DNA from: Adiantum capillus-veneris
Lineage: Eukaryota > Streptophyta > Polypodiopsida > Polypodiales > Pteridaceae
Assembly (NCBI GenBank): GCA_014529385.2
Contig: CM043952.1
Location: 67,223,870 to 67,287,869 of the forward strand
DNA: 64,000 nt
Reading direction: 5' to 3'
The notes beneath the pieces are model-generated. The model saw nothing but the letters and a program-made list of their open reading frames with translations. It was not told the DNA's origin and did no database searches. The translations under genes and the position numbers were made by a program. Every line of letters begins with the position of its first letter. Position 1 is the first letter of the stretch. This document shows, one piece after another, positions 31,431 through 42,388 of this stretch.

Positions 31431-34326
31431 TGGTACAGTTTCTGTCAAAACTGCTAACGGAAATGAATGGAAGCTTAAAGATGTTAGGCATGTTCCTTCT
31501 CTTCGCAAAAATTTGATCTCTACAGGACAATTGGACGATGAAGGTCACAACATTGCATTCGGAAACAAACGGTGGAAGATCTCAAAGGGATCTTTGGTGG
31601 TTGCCAAGGGTGAAAAAGTCGGTACACTTTACTTGTGTACTATTAGCACGCAACCTTCAGCTTGTGCAGCAACTACAAAAGTTGACAGTGCGGTGTGGCA
31701 CTACTGACTTGGGCATATGAGTGCCAAAGGAATGCAAATCCTTCAAACAAAGAAGCTTCTACCAGGTTTGAAAGAAGTGGACTTAGAGTTCTGTGAAGAT
31801 TGTGTTTATGGTAAACAAAAGAGGGTAAATTTTCAAAAATCAGGAAATGAAAGAAAAAATAAAAAACTTGAGTTGGTTCATTCTGATGTTTGGGGTCCTG
31901 CAAGTACACCATCACTTGGTGGCTCATTGTACTATGTAACATTCATAGACGATGCGACTAGGAAAACATGGGTTTATGTCATGAAGAATAAATCCGATGT
32001 ATTTTCCATATTTCAAAGGTGGAAAGCCTTTGTGGAGAATGAAACAAGTACCAAGGTTAAATGCCTCAGATCCGACAATGGAGGCGAATATTGCAGCCAA
32101 GCTTTTGAAAGCTTTTGTGCTAGCAATGGCATTCGGAGGCAAAGGACAACCCCAAGGACACCTCAACAAAATGGGATTTCGGAAAGGATGAACAGGACAA
32201 TCATGGAACGAGCACAAAGCATGCGGCTACATGCAGGCCTACCGCTTGAGCTTTGGGCAGAAGCTGTAAGTACGTCTGTGTACTTAATCAATCAGTCACC
32301 CTCAACGGCATTGGATGGGGGAGTTCCAGAAGAGGCATGGACAGGTAAACCGGTGAATTATGCATTTCTCAAAGTGTTTGGGTGTGAGGCTTTCATGCAC
32401 ATAGATAGAAGCCTAAGATCAAAGTTAGATGCAAAGTCCAAAAAGTGTTTCTTCATTGGCTATGGAGAAGGAGAATTTGGGTATCGCCTATGGAATCCTG
32501 AAGATGGTAAAATCTTAAGGAGTAGGGATGTAATTTTTAACGAACAAAATATGTACAAAGATTACTTGGAAAGAAAACAAACAAAAGAAACAGGTGATGA
32601 GTACATGGAGCTTGAGGACGGTGAAGACTCAAGGACTGCAAACGGTGACAATGTGCAACAACGTCAACCAAATGAGGAGCCTCAACCTATTCCCGGAAGA
32701 TCTACAAGAGCAAGTAGACCTCCAGAAAGGTTTGTTCCTTCCTTCAACCATCTCTTGATCTCAAATTCTGGAGAGCCCGAATCATATGAAGAAGCTATGC
32801 AACATGAATCCAAAGAAGAATAGACGAAGATCATGCAAGTGGAGATGGACTCACTACATCGCAACCAAACATGGGAGTTGGTTGAGTTGCCTAAAGGTAA
32901 GCGGGCACTTCAAAACAAATGGGTGTACAAGCTAAAGGAAGAAGAAGGTGGGAAGAAAAGGTACAAGTCTAGGCTTGTGGTAAAAGGTTTTTCTCAAAAG
33001 AAAGGTATTGACTTCAATGAAATATTTTCTCCTGTTGTAAAAATGAACTCAATTAGGCTTGTCTTAAGCCTTGTGGCTTCTCATTATCTAAATCTCGAGC
33101 AAATGGATGTAAATACGGCATTCCCTCACGGTGACTTAGAGGAGGAAATCTACATGCTTCAACCAAAGGGGTATGAAGTAAAAGGTAAGGAGAAAATGGT
33201 TTGCAGATTAAAGAAGAGCTTGTATGGTTTAAAGCAAGCATCAAGACAATGGTACTTGAAGTTTGATCGATGGATGTTGGATCATGGATTCACAAGATGC
33301 AACTCGGATCACTGCGTCTACACGAAGAATTTGTGAGATGGGAAATTCATCATCCTAATGTTGTATGTTGATGACATGTTGATTGCAAGTGCTAACATGC
33401 AGGACATCAAAGACCTAAAAGAGGAGCTGTCCAAATCTTTTTCAATGAAAGATTTAGGTGCTGCAAAGAGGATACTTGGTATGAAAATATCAAGGGACAG
33501 GATGAAGAAGACAATAAAGCTATCTCAAGAAGATTACATCAAGAAGGTACTAGAAAGGTTTGCAATGCAAAATGCAAAACCAGTTTCTACACCTTTGGCT
33601 GGTCATTTTAAACTAACGAAGGATATGTGTCCAAAGACACAAGAGGAGATAGCCTATATGTCTAAAGTTCCATATGCTGCAGCGGTAGGTTCTCTAATGT
33701 ATGCTATGGTCTAGACAAGGCCAGACATTGCACATGCAGTGGGAGTTGTGAGTAGGTTCATGAACAACCCAGGTAAAGAGCATTGGCAAGCTGTGAAGTG
33801 GATACTTAGGTATCTAAAAGGGACAACAACAAATGCTTTGTATTTTGGAGGAACTGATATTTTTCTAGAAGGGTATGCTGATGCAGATATGGCAGGTGAC
33901 AAAGATACTCGAAGGAGCACTACTGGCTATGTGTTCACGGTTGGAGGCACAGCAGTAAGCTGGGCTTCAAAGCTACAGAAAGTGGTTTCACTTTCTACGA
34001 CGGAAGCAGAGTATGTAGCAATGACGGAGGCAAGCAAAGAAATTCTGTGGCTTCACAGATTCTTAGAAGAGCTTGGATTCAAACAAGACAATTGTGTCTT
34101 GTACAGTGATAGCCAAAGCGCTATCCATCTTGCGAAGAACTCAGCCTTTCATTCAAGGACAAAGCACATTGAGGTGAGATATCACTTCATACGCACTCTT
34201 TTGGAAGAGGGACAGCTAAAGCTAGGAAAGGTGCATACAAGTGAAAATCCTGCAGACATGTTTACAAAGGTGGTCAACAAGGAGAAGTTGAGCTTTTGCT
34301 CATCTTCAATCGGCATTCAAGGATAA
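31431..34326 (+). pseudogene. copia-2 integrase, reverse transcriptase and RNase H
   Basis: A single frame is interrupted by TGA 31705, TAG 32821, TGA 33334 and TAG 33712. In order: LGHMSAKGM and CEDCVYGKQKR (pre-integrase), the integrase core with VHSDVWGP, FIDDATRKTW, DNGGEY and PQQNGISERMNRT, the copia tail KVFGCEAFMHI and FIGYGEGEFGYRLW, then RT with NKWVYKLKEE, VVKGFSQKKGIDF, QMDVNTAF, LKKSLYGLKQA and the catalytic LYVDDMLIAS. RNase H follows (YADADMAGDKDTRRSTTGY, STTEAEYVA, DSQSAIHL, KHIEVRYHF) and ends at the stop near 34326, close to the purine tract. Confidence 0.95.
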
Positions 34327-34375
34327 GAAGCCAGAATGGAAAGCAGTCACAGGTTTGGTTTGGAGATCAGTCTCC

Positions 34376-34386
34376 AAGTGGGAGAT
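34376..34386 (+). promoter_or_regulatory. Polypurine tract of copia-2
   Basis: AAGTGGGAGAT immediately before the 3' LTR, the expected plus-strand primer. Confidence 0.85.
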
Positions 34387-35186
34387 TGTTAAGTATGGAG
34401 CCTGATTTACCCTTGTAATTTTCTGTGGTAAAAGCACACATTTGTAAGGCCCCCATTATGAGGAGAAGCCATCGTGTGTGAAGGAAAATCACTCACCGGA
34501 AACCAAAATTTTCACGGACAAGAATCAGGGGCAACTTTAAAGGCCTTAGGGGCAAGAATCAGGGGCAACTTTAAAGGCCTCGCCCCAGAGACTTTTTTTT
34601 TTCTCCGGAATATTATTTTTCGCCGGAATATTATGGCCGGACGGCGGCCGGAAAGTGGTCGGAAAACAACCGGTCGGTTGGCCGGTGGCCGGTAGTCAAT
34701 GGCCGGTGGTCAGAAGTCAATGGCCGGTGGCCGGTGGCCGAATTCAAAAGCGGACTTGTCTTCTCAAGGGCGGCCACACATGGGCGGATTGGAGGGTCCG
34801 ATTTGGACTTATTCACACAAGGGCGGCTACACATGGCTATCTCTCATAAGAGAGGGCAGCCCTTTTGGCCTATAAAAGGAGGCCATTTCTACACACATTT
34901 CATAGTGTGAAGTTGATGCAACAAGGTGAGTGTGAGGTGGTGAGAGTGAAGCAAGGCGGGAGCTCCATTAAGGGTATAATCCCTTTGTAAACTACTTCTT
35001 GTTTTGAAGTACTAAATCCATTGAGTGGCTGCTTTCCCGTGGACGTAGCCCACATTGGGTGAACCACGTATATCGTGTGTACTCTCTCTCTCTCTCTCTA
35101 CTCTATAATCTCGTGTATATAAATCTGTCTCTCTCCATTAAGTAATCTACTCAATTATCTATTTAGCTACGTCTTATTTCCTAACA
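34387..35186 (+). repeat. 3' LTR of copia-2 (800 bp)
   Basis: Same ends as the 5' LTR. It is about 40 bp longer, mainly because AATCAGGGGCAACTTTAAAGG is present twice near 34525-34580. Confidence 0.96.
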
Positions 35187-35191
35187 CTATT

Positions 35192-35708
35192 TTTGAGTGT
35201 GTGGAGGAGTGATTGAGATCTTTTTATCTTCAATTTTGCACTTGGGAGATTCTATAAACATTTTGAGGTTTCCATGGATGTGTGTGTGTGAGAAATTGAG
35301 GGAAAAAGGTGCAGCTTTCTGCAAGACTAAGTGACCCTGTATCGGTGCCATTAGGGTTGAGGCTAATCCAAAGGGTCCAATAGAGTGGACTTTGGTGAAG
35401 CTTTTGAAATGGTTCGAGAGAGACCTTTTTTGGATGGATTTTTTGAGTTTTTGATGGTTTTTCTTGTAAATTTTGGTCACCATCAAGTGTGATTCCGAGC
35501 ATTGATCAACTTGACTCACCTTGTAGTGTCTGCGGGCAGACAAGGGCTTGTAGGTCGAGGTGTTTGGAGTTTGAATAGGGATTGGTGGGAGAATTTTTAT
35601 TGATCTCTTGAGTGGTGGCGTGTGTGGCATGGAATTTAAGTAAATTTCTTGTGCTGTGTTGAGTTGTTTGGGTGTGTGAGTGTGCACACGGCGTCTCTTG
35701 TTGCATCA
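35192..35708 (+). repeat. Right LTR of element C, second part
   Basis: Continues the LTR after copia-2 (TTTGAGTGTGTGGAGG) and matches about 26893-27373. Ends TTGCATCA. Confidence 0.78.
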
Positions 35709-36390
35709 ACGTTCTGGGCCCAAATTGCACTAAACTTGAGGGAAAGATTCTAGACAAGTCCCCTAGGGTATTGGTCATAATTTTTGGTGTTTGGATTAAA
35801 TGTTCATTGCATGGGTCAAAATGACCATTTGCATATACTAAAATCTCAAGATTTGAGGTTTTTTGGGTCTAGTAGACTCCATTTTGACTAGAATCTATAG
35901 GGAGACTCCCTCATGTTGGGACCTAAGTGCAGGTAGAATTTTGCAAGATTGTGGAATGGTTGGGTACATGGATCGTGATCCATGTTTGGCAATATTTTTG
36001 AACTTTGATCATTGCAATGGGAAGGCGTTGTGGAGAAGAGTAAGCAAGTGAAATCTTTTGGAAATTTGAGGTGGAGGAACATGGATCGCGACAATCCTGA
36101 CTTTGATTAAATGATTGCATCTGCCTTTTCTTGGGGAGACCATTGGTCAACTCTTTTGGATTTTGACTCCATTTTCACCCCCTAATGGTCCTCTGATAGT
36201 TTGCTAACAATCAGACATTGATTTGATTCATACACTCAATTTGGTGTTTCTTGCACATTGTGAGTTACAACAATTGTTAAGGAATGGTAGACCACCATGC
36301 CTATCAAATCTGGTGGGTTGTGGTGGTCCAAAATTCCCGTGGAAAACAAGAATGTGGCGGCAGACTCTATGTCACAAAGGAGCTCTCTCT
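35709..36390. other. Non-coding stretch with two palindromic sites
   Basis: No gene found. It contains palindrome sites 4 (35966-35985) and 5 (36079-36097, right arm degraded). Confidence 0.6.
35966..35985. repeat. Palindrome, site 4 (best copy)
   Basis: ACATGGATCGTGATCCATGT: 9-bp perfect arms around GT, preceded by GGT and followed by TTGG. Confidence 0.9.
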
Positions 36391-36435
36391 CTCATAGGTC
36401 ACTTTGGCCTTTTGAAGACGTTAATATAACATTTC

Positions 36436-36508
<73 letters not shown>
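36391..36508 (+). repeat. LINE-type 3' end followed by (TC)n
   Basis: CATAGGTCACTTTGGCC, TTTTGAAGACGTTAATATAA and CATTTCATTTC read in sequence, the same terminal segment as at 61940-62000 (forward) and 63018-63075 (reverse). It is followed here by about 68 bp of TC. Upstream of 36391 the similarity to the other copies stops. Confidence 0.75.
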
Positions 36509-36511
<3 letters not shown>

Positions 36512-38280
36512 AAGTGGAAATGAGCCTAGTTTGCCCTACTTTGCCTATATGTGCTCGACTTACATACAGTCCCAAGTGCATACTTACCTTTCTTGCCCTG
36601 ATTTTCCATGGTATATCACTTGCGGTAATTTGGCCTGAAATTTGACTTGTCAAATCTTTCCGATTTTGATATTCTTGAAGCTCTTGCTTTGTTGATCTGG
36701 TGTTTGCTTTCAAAACTCAATTTCAGCCCCCTTGGTTTATTTTAGTAAATTTTTACCTTTATTATCTAAAAATCAAAGAAAATTAAAAAATATATATTAT
36801 TATTCAGCCAAAATTATTCCACACACTCACATATATACACTCTTCCTCTAAGCATCATGTACATTGAAAATCAATGTGGCTCATTATCATGCCTGATAGG
36901 AGGTAAAACCTAATAAAAAGCAACTAAAAGCTAAAAATTTAAGCAAAAAATACACTTTATACACTATACACATGAATTCTCAACATCTTACAACTCATGA
37001 TCTTGCAATAGGTTGCTATAGCTGTTGCTACTCCCCCTTCCCATTTTGAATAGTGGTGGCGGACGAAGGTTTTGTGCAACGTGCATGGACGCGAACATTG
37101 TGTTTATGCAAGGCCATGTAATGTGGCCGTATTATGCCAATGGGAGAGATGCATGGGGAAACAACATGTTTTGTAGGATGCAAGTAACGAATGCATGGTC
37201 TAGTGGCATTTTCTGACAAGGTACCTCGATCTAAACTATGTGGTCCGAACAAAATCATTTAAAGATGGGGTGCTCTATCTTTAATCGTTTGTTTGGTGAG
37301 TACCGTTGGTTTGATTTTCATGGTTGGTGTCGTCTTTGATACCCCCTTATACTTTGGCTATGGAGAGGACTAAGTTGATTGTTTGGGTGGTTGCTTTGGT
37401 CTCCATTGCGAGGTTGTCTTGATTGGTTGGGGTTGACTGCCCTGGTTGCCCTACGATATCCATTGATACTCGAGCTATCTTGCTTTCAATTTTTCAGGTG
37501 GTTTGGTATTAAGGGGTTGGACTTCTCAAATATAATCACCCTATGCCAAAGGAGTGACATAAGAGGTTTCATAAGTCTGAAGTTTAAAGTGTCCTCTCTT
37601 GCCAATCTGAAATTGCATTTTAAGTTTGCATCCATGGTACGCCTAGGATGATTGCTTCATTAAGATCTGTGTTTAACATTACATGAAATTGATGTGGGCA
37701 TCAATGGCGGTTGATGTTGATTGATATGTTTGCTTGGACCAAGCCGACCATCTTGCCTCTATTTGCAACTTTGAGCTTGATTTAATTTTTCCTTAATGGT
37801 ACATTTGACATCTTCATGTATGTGGAGTACTTCATGGCATTGGCTCGTACTCCAGTGTTCACAAGTACTCACTCAGTTGATCCATCTGCCAATTATATAC
37901 AGATGCGTATATCAATACCTCCAAGCAATTTCAACTCTATGTGAATTGATTCAATAGGAGGAGGTGGGGTTGCAAGTTGCTAAAATTGGACGTTGTTTTG
38001 TCGTTCTTTGTGCTTTAAACTCTCCAAATTTGCTTCCTCGTGAGCTTGTTCTTGATTAGCCTCAGTTTTTTTCTATTTTCTGTTGCTTTGTGAATCTTTT
38101 CTAGCATTTTTGTGGTTAGTGGTAGATGGTATCTCTTCAACCTACAACCACTAATTCAATTGAACATCTCTTCTCCCTCTAATGTAGCAAATTTGATGGC
38201 TCCACTGGAAGATATACATGTCGCTAATCACATAAGGTCCATTTTCTCGATTTCTCAACCTTTTGGAGTGTTGTTTTAAG
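36509..38280. other. Stretch without recognised genes
   Basis: AT-rich, with a few short open frames (for example 37025-37216 and 37379-37651) that match nothing I recognise. Confidence 0.5.
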
Positions 38281-38289
38281 ATATATACT

Positions 38290-38960
38290 AATATGTAATC
38301 TATAGACTATGTATAGATTAATACATAGTCACCCTTTTTAAACTCCTTATTGATCTTGTGTTGATCATGGAACTCCTTTATGCGTCATATTTGCACGTAA
38401 CCTATCTTGGCTACTCGAAGTGTAGGAATCAAGAATTCCATGGATAGTATGGAATTAAGACCGACCATATCAAAAGGTGTTGTTTCAATTTTTGTTTTAT
38501 AAGCAACTAGATATGGCCAAAAAGCTAAGTGTAATTTTTGGTCCTAGTTTTCTCTTAACTCACTCATTATCTTTGTGAGCACTATGCATAAAATCTTGTT
38601 TGTGCTCTCTACTTGTCCATTAGCTTGAGGGTGATATGGTGGAGATTTGCAATGAATTATCATGAACTCATCCAACAAGAACTCAATCACTTTGTTTAAG
38701 AAGTGAATCCCTATGTTGCTCACTATTTCAATTGATAGTCCACATCTTGTAAAGAAATTCTTGTACAAGCGCTACACTATCGTTTTTGTATCATTTTTTG
38801 TGTGTCTCTTTGGCTTCAACCCACTTGTTTAGATAGTCTATGTCCACAATGATATATTGAGCATGCGTACGGTATGCGGGAGGAACTATTGGTCCAACAA
38901 AGTCCATGCTCCATTTGGCAAAATCTCTTGCTCCCATTACAGGTCATAAAAGCATTTTGT
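38290..38960 (-). pseudogene. Ty3/gypsy integrase relic
   Basis: Reading leftward: FAKWSMDFVGPIVPPAYRTH (the W-MDFVGP strand of the gypsy integrase core), DYLNKWVEA, then the open piece 38768-38544 with FFTRCGLSIEIVSNIGIHF and CKSPPYHPQANGQVESTNK, the characteristic HPQANGQVE motif. Further left come VAYKT and TPFDM and a GKF-type tail (KEFHDQHKINKEFKKGDYV). Stops and shifts are present. No RT lies nearby, so this is an isolated relic of an autonomous gypsy element, the only gypsy pol sequence in the window. Confidence 0.85.
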
Positions 38961-40111
38961 CTCACCGCATAGGTGTTGGGCCCTCTATTTACCAAGACTA
39001 CTATCTTATTGTAATGATAGTAAGAACCATGGGACGGAGTCAACCTGACTATTTCATGGAGGCTACAAGAGGTTGTCAGACTCTCGAAAAACACATTCAA
39101 TCCCTACTTATCCAAAACAACACTCAATCGCATTTCAGGCAGCAAAAACTGGTTAATATAGCGCAAGGAAATCTCATCATTTCACTAAGCAAACCAAGTC
39201 CAAACGAGATAAAACTTATAGGATGGGAATATAACACCTAAGGGCACATTCCCATACAATCAGATCCCCCTTTTGACCATTTTCCTTGCCAAGATCACGA
39301 TTAATAGCTGCAAGGCAGATTTAACTTAATCATTTTTTATCCTGAATGCACCTGCTAGCTTAGCAACGATGCCCTATAACCTCACTTATGCATAAAATGC
39401 AGATTTGATTTGTAAAACATGAGTTATGAGTAGATTTAGGGAGAGGTTAGTGACAACAAAATCAGAGATTTTTCGTGAGAAAGTTACAAGGTCATGTAGA
39501 GATTTCGCCTACAAATGCAATGCAAGAGTTGGCACTTCAAACAGACCATCCGTGAGGGAGATACGAGCTTCAAACAGAAGAGGGAGAATACACAATGTTC
39601 TTTGTAAATGCACGTACCTTCATTATCCAAAAAACTTGAAAAAGCCTTAGAAAAGTTGGCTTTTATACCTTGCGACAAGGTTTAGGGTCAAAAATAAGGA
39701 ATTGAGGGATCAAGAGTTACAATCTGAAAGCTTACATTCCTGCCTCATGGATTTAAGTTGGCAGTGGACTAGAGCACTAGTAGGGAGAGTTTGATCTTTT
39801 CCAATTTTTAGAGGTCTGTTGTGGCTGCTTGGAGATCTTGAAAAGTGGGTGATGGCTTGAACCCAAAGCTTGATATGTAGGTTGTCGATCTGTTTTTACG
39901 GCTCGATCATTGGATTAGCAGATAAACAATGCCATGTACTAAAAAAGGAGCTCAAATAAAAATTTTCTTATGAGGATCAACAAAATGTTTTTTGGTTTTG
40001 GGGGTGAGCCTCGTAAGGGCACCAAATGGTGGTTCAATAACCCGTATGTGGTTTTTAGAGAAAGAATGCCGAAGTATATATAGTATATGGAGAACTCTTA
40101 TAAGATATTTT
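38961..40111. other. Stretch without recognised genes
   Basis: One 74-codon arginine-rich open frame at 39426-39650 (MSRFRERLVTTKSE) resembles nothing I know and has no supporting context; I do not call it a gene. Confidence 0.5.
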
Positions 40112-40139
40112 AGAGAGAGAGAGAGAGAGAGAGAGAGAG
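40112..40139. repeat. (GA)n microsatellite
   Basis: Short GA run about 45 bp left of the element B LTR. Confidence 0.95.
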
Positions 40140-40185
40140 CTCCATGGCTTTGGCATGGCTTGCATGTACAGGGCTATCACTGCGT

Positions 40186-41329
40186 TGTCAGGAGTTTTTT
40201 GGAGCAAGGGATTGCCCATATGTACATACACATGCATGGTGCATCGAAAAAAGAATTTCCCATTTTCCAGAGCCAGGTGGTTACGTGGGGCCCACATGTG
40301 TACAGGTAGGACACCATGTACATAGTGCATCGATTTTCATTGTTACCAGTACCAGTGTGTTTTTTCTACAATAATGAGGAGTTGGTAGCGCATAAAACTT
40401 CTCAAAGAAGCTATCCGCGGGTCGACGACATGAGGTAAGCAGGTGTGTCAGATGGCATCTAGTGGCGTCAGGAGGGCGAATGGGGTCAATACTTGCACGC
40501 GGAGAAGTACGGACACAACATGGGTGTTTTTTTTGTGATAATTATGCAGAGAGGTCATCATGAGGACCACTTTTTGGGGCCACTCCACATGGTGGCGGGA
40601 TGCATTATTGAAAAGAAATGAGTGCCAGGTGTGCGTATGGATGCAAAAAGGTGACAACTATGCACTGCGAGGTCAGTTTTTGGCCTGTTCGGGGTCCGTT
40701 TGAGGTCATCTAAAAGGCCAAGGGTGCACAAATAATAAATCTAAGTGTGGGAACTGAAAAAACTGAGAGAAGACCAGAAAAAACGTGGAGAGAAGAGGAG
40801 GAACAGCCGTAGGTGTGTTTTTGGGGTTTTTGGAGCCTGTTTTGGCCGTAAACTGCTCATCCGAGGTCGGATTTGAGCACTTTGACATTGTAGACTGGGG
40901 TTTTGGGCCGTTCCGGACGCGATGGCGCTGTCCATTTTTCCAAATTCCTCACTCTTTTTCTGCTATTTTTGTTGTGTAAGTTTCTCCTATGAGCGAAGCT
41001 TCTGCTCTAGTTCGTGATTGTATCTGGCAAATTTTACCCATATTGTGTGAGCTGCTTGCCCCATTGGTGTTGGCCCAAGATTTATTGTATCTAAACATCA
41101 TAAATTCTCCTCTTTTGAGCTGAGTTTTTGAGTGTGTGTGTGTGTGTGTATCTCTGTGTGGAGTGGGTAAACGAATAGTCTCTCTCCTCTCGCTCCATCG
41201 GTGTGTTCCCTATCTCGGCCAGGTGGGTTGTATAAGCCGAGTGGTGTCCCATAGTGTGTATGTGTATCATCCCAAGAGTGTGTGTCGGGTCGTTATAGAG
41301 ACGTTCTGTGTGTTTTCATCCCGCTCACA
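40186..41329 (+). repeat. 5' LTR of element B
   Basis: TGTCAGGAG to CCGCTCACA, pairing with 9096-10339. A primer-site-like TGGCACCCCC begins at 41336, six bases inside; the tRNA it would match is uncertain. Confidence 0.85.
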
Positions 41330-42066
41330 TTCTTTTGGCACCCCCACGGAGAATCTTCTTCGAGTACCTTCTGTTTCGAGCTTCAAGCTTCGAGATTCGG
41401 GATTACAGGTTGCAGATTACAGGTTACAGGTTACAGGGATAGGTACAGGTACAGGTGATTCACATAGGTACAGGTAGCTGGAGTACAGTGATATACTAGC
41501 AGTGGTGTCACTTGCAGTTGTTGTGGGTATGCATCATTTGGCGCCTGTTTGAGCGCATTGTCTGCTGGATTGTACATTACTTGTGGAAACTGCCATTGTA
41601 CCCCTTTGTGGAGCCTGATTGGTTTTCTTTGGCAATCCCAGCCATTTCTGTGACTTGGTCTAGAAGATAGTCATTTCTGAGACTTGACTATACGCGATTT
41701 GCATTAGCCTTCGTGTGAGGGTCGATAGCGTGAGGTTTTATTGAGCTGGGGGATTCTCAAATGTGGAGATCCTTTCGGTGATACAGGTAGCTGGAGCACC
41801 CTTTTCGTGACCTCGCCATAGGCTATGTACTAGTGATTCCTATTTGATGCTCAGGTTCTATTGTTGGCAGTTTATGTATACATATACAGTCTATATTTTG
41901 GGTTCTCACTGCTCTACGTATGGGGAGACTCTGTCAAAATTTTTCCAAGTTATGATGGCTGGTATTTTGGTCTTTTAAGCCATTTATGATGTTATGCTGC
42001 TGAAATTTTGGCAAAATCAGAGGATAAGATAGGTGTGCTTTCTTGGGAGCTTCATGGTTGGCTTTA
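41330..42066 (+). other. Leader of element B
   Basis: Untranslated. It contains a short tandem array of TTACAGG/TACAGGT words at about 41404-41475 and the block 41716-41803 shared with the copia-1 leader. From 41829 on it equals element A's leader from 4161. Confidence 0.75.
41716..41803 (+). repeat. Leader block shared with copia-1
   Basis: About 88 bp including GTGAGGTTTTATTGAGCTGG and GATCCTTTCGGTGATACAGG. It matches the sense strand of the copia-1 leader (3240-3340, reverse) at roughly 85-90% with small indels. Confidence 0.85.
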
Positions 42067-42285
42067 ATGGATGATCAAAATGGCCCTCAGTTCACTCCTT
42101 TTCATTTAACCCAAAGAATCCAGATTAATGTTCATGTGTCCAGAAAGATCTTTTTCGAGCAGCGCATAGTCTTTATGTTCGGGCCAAGAAGATTACAAGA
42201 GATCCTGGAATATCCTGTGCCTGTTGTAATTCTGATGATTAACTATGAAAACTCATTTGATGTGCATGTGTTTATCCTTATCTAA
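42067..42285 (+). CDS. Unnamed 72-aa small protein in leader of element B
   Basis: Intact ORF MDDQNGPQF...FDVHVFILI, about 100 bp upstream of the gag ATG, in a transcript that would start in the LTR. The start chosen is the ATG at 42067, which gives exactly the length (72) of the relative at 6227. An upstream in-frame extension lacks an ATG. Core motif SRKIFFEQRIVFMFGPRRL. It is paralogous to 4396 (broken), 6227 and 6442. No known domain is recognised. A bicistronic leader protein of the element is one possibility, a captured host or viral small protein another. Confidence 0.6.
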   Translation: MDDQNGPQFTPFHLTQRIQINVHVSRKIFFEQRIVFMFGPRRLQEILEYPVPVVILMINYENSFDVHVFILI

Positions 42286-42388
42286 AGTTGAGCTCCATTG
42301 AAGTTTCTAGGAATTGAGTCAGTCAAAAGTTTTGGGTTCTTGCACGTGTGCTCGAAGGGGTTCTCAAAGCATCGTAACTTGGGTAGCC

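Larger units (their letters stand above)
29613..35186 (+). mobile_element. Complete Ty1/copia retrotransposon copia-2
   Basis: LTRs 29613-30372 and 34387-35186, TG...CA ends, and an exact 5-bp target duplication CTATT (29608-29612 and 35187-35191). Primer site at 30375, gag-PR-IN-RT-RH in copia order, and a purine tract AAGTGGGAGAT directly before the 3' LTR. Total 5574 bp. Coding regions carry five nonsense codons and one frameshift, so it is structurally complete but inactive. It lies within the right LTR of element C. Confidence 0.97.
26191..35708 (+). mobile_element. Ty3/gypsy-type element C, gag-only, split by copia-2
   Basis: Left LTR 26191-27373, internal region 27374-29045 (only about 1.7 kb), right LTR beginning at 29046 and resuming at 35192 after the copia-2 insertion, ending at 35708. 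The internal region codes for a gag and an acidic protein but has no protease, RT or integrase, so it is a TR-GAG-like non-autonomous element. I could not find a matching target duplication. Confidence 0.75.

Noticed and set aside
30446-34326. Stops repaired by U-to-C RNA editing, as in fern and hornwort organelles
   Set aside because: These are nuclear retroelement copies with a frameshift as well; deamination decay is simpler.
35187-35778. Reverse-strand open frames of 90-166 codons
   Set aside because: They lie in the right LTR of element C; the homologous LTR at about 26.9-27.4 kb shows similar chance frames.
39426-39650. 74-codon arginine-rich ORF as a member of the small leader-protein family
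   Set aside because: None of the conserved residues (SRK, FGP, RL, SFDV) is present.
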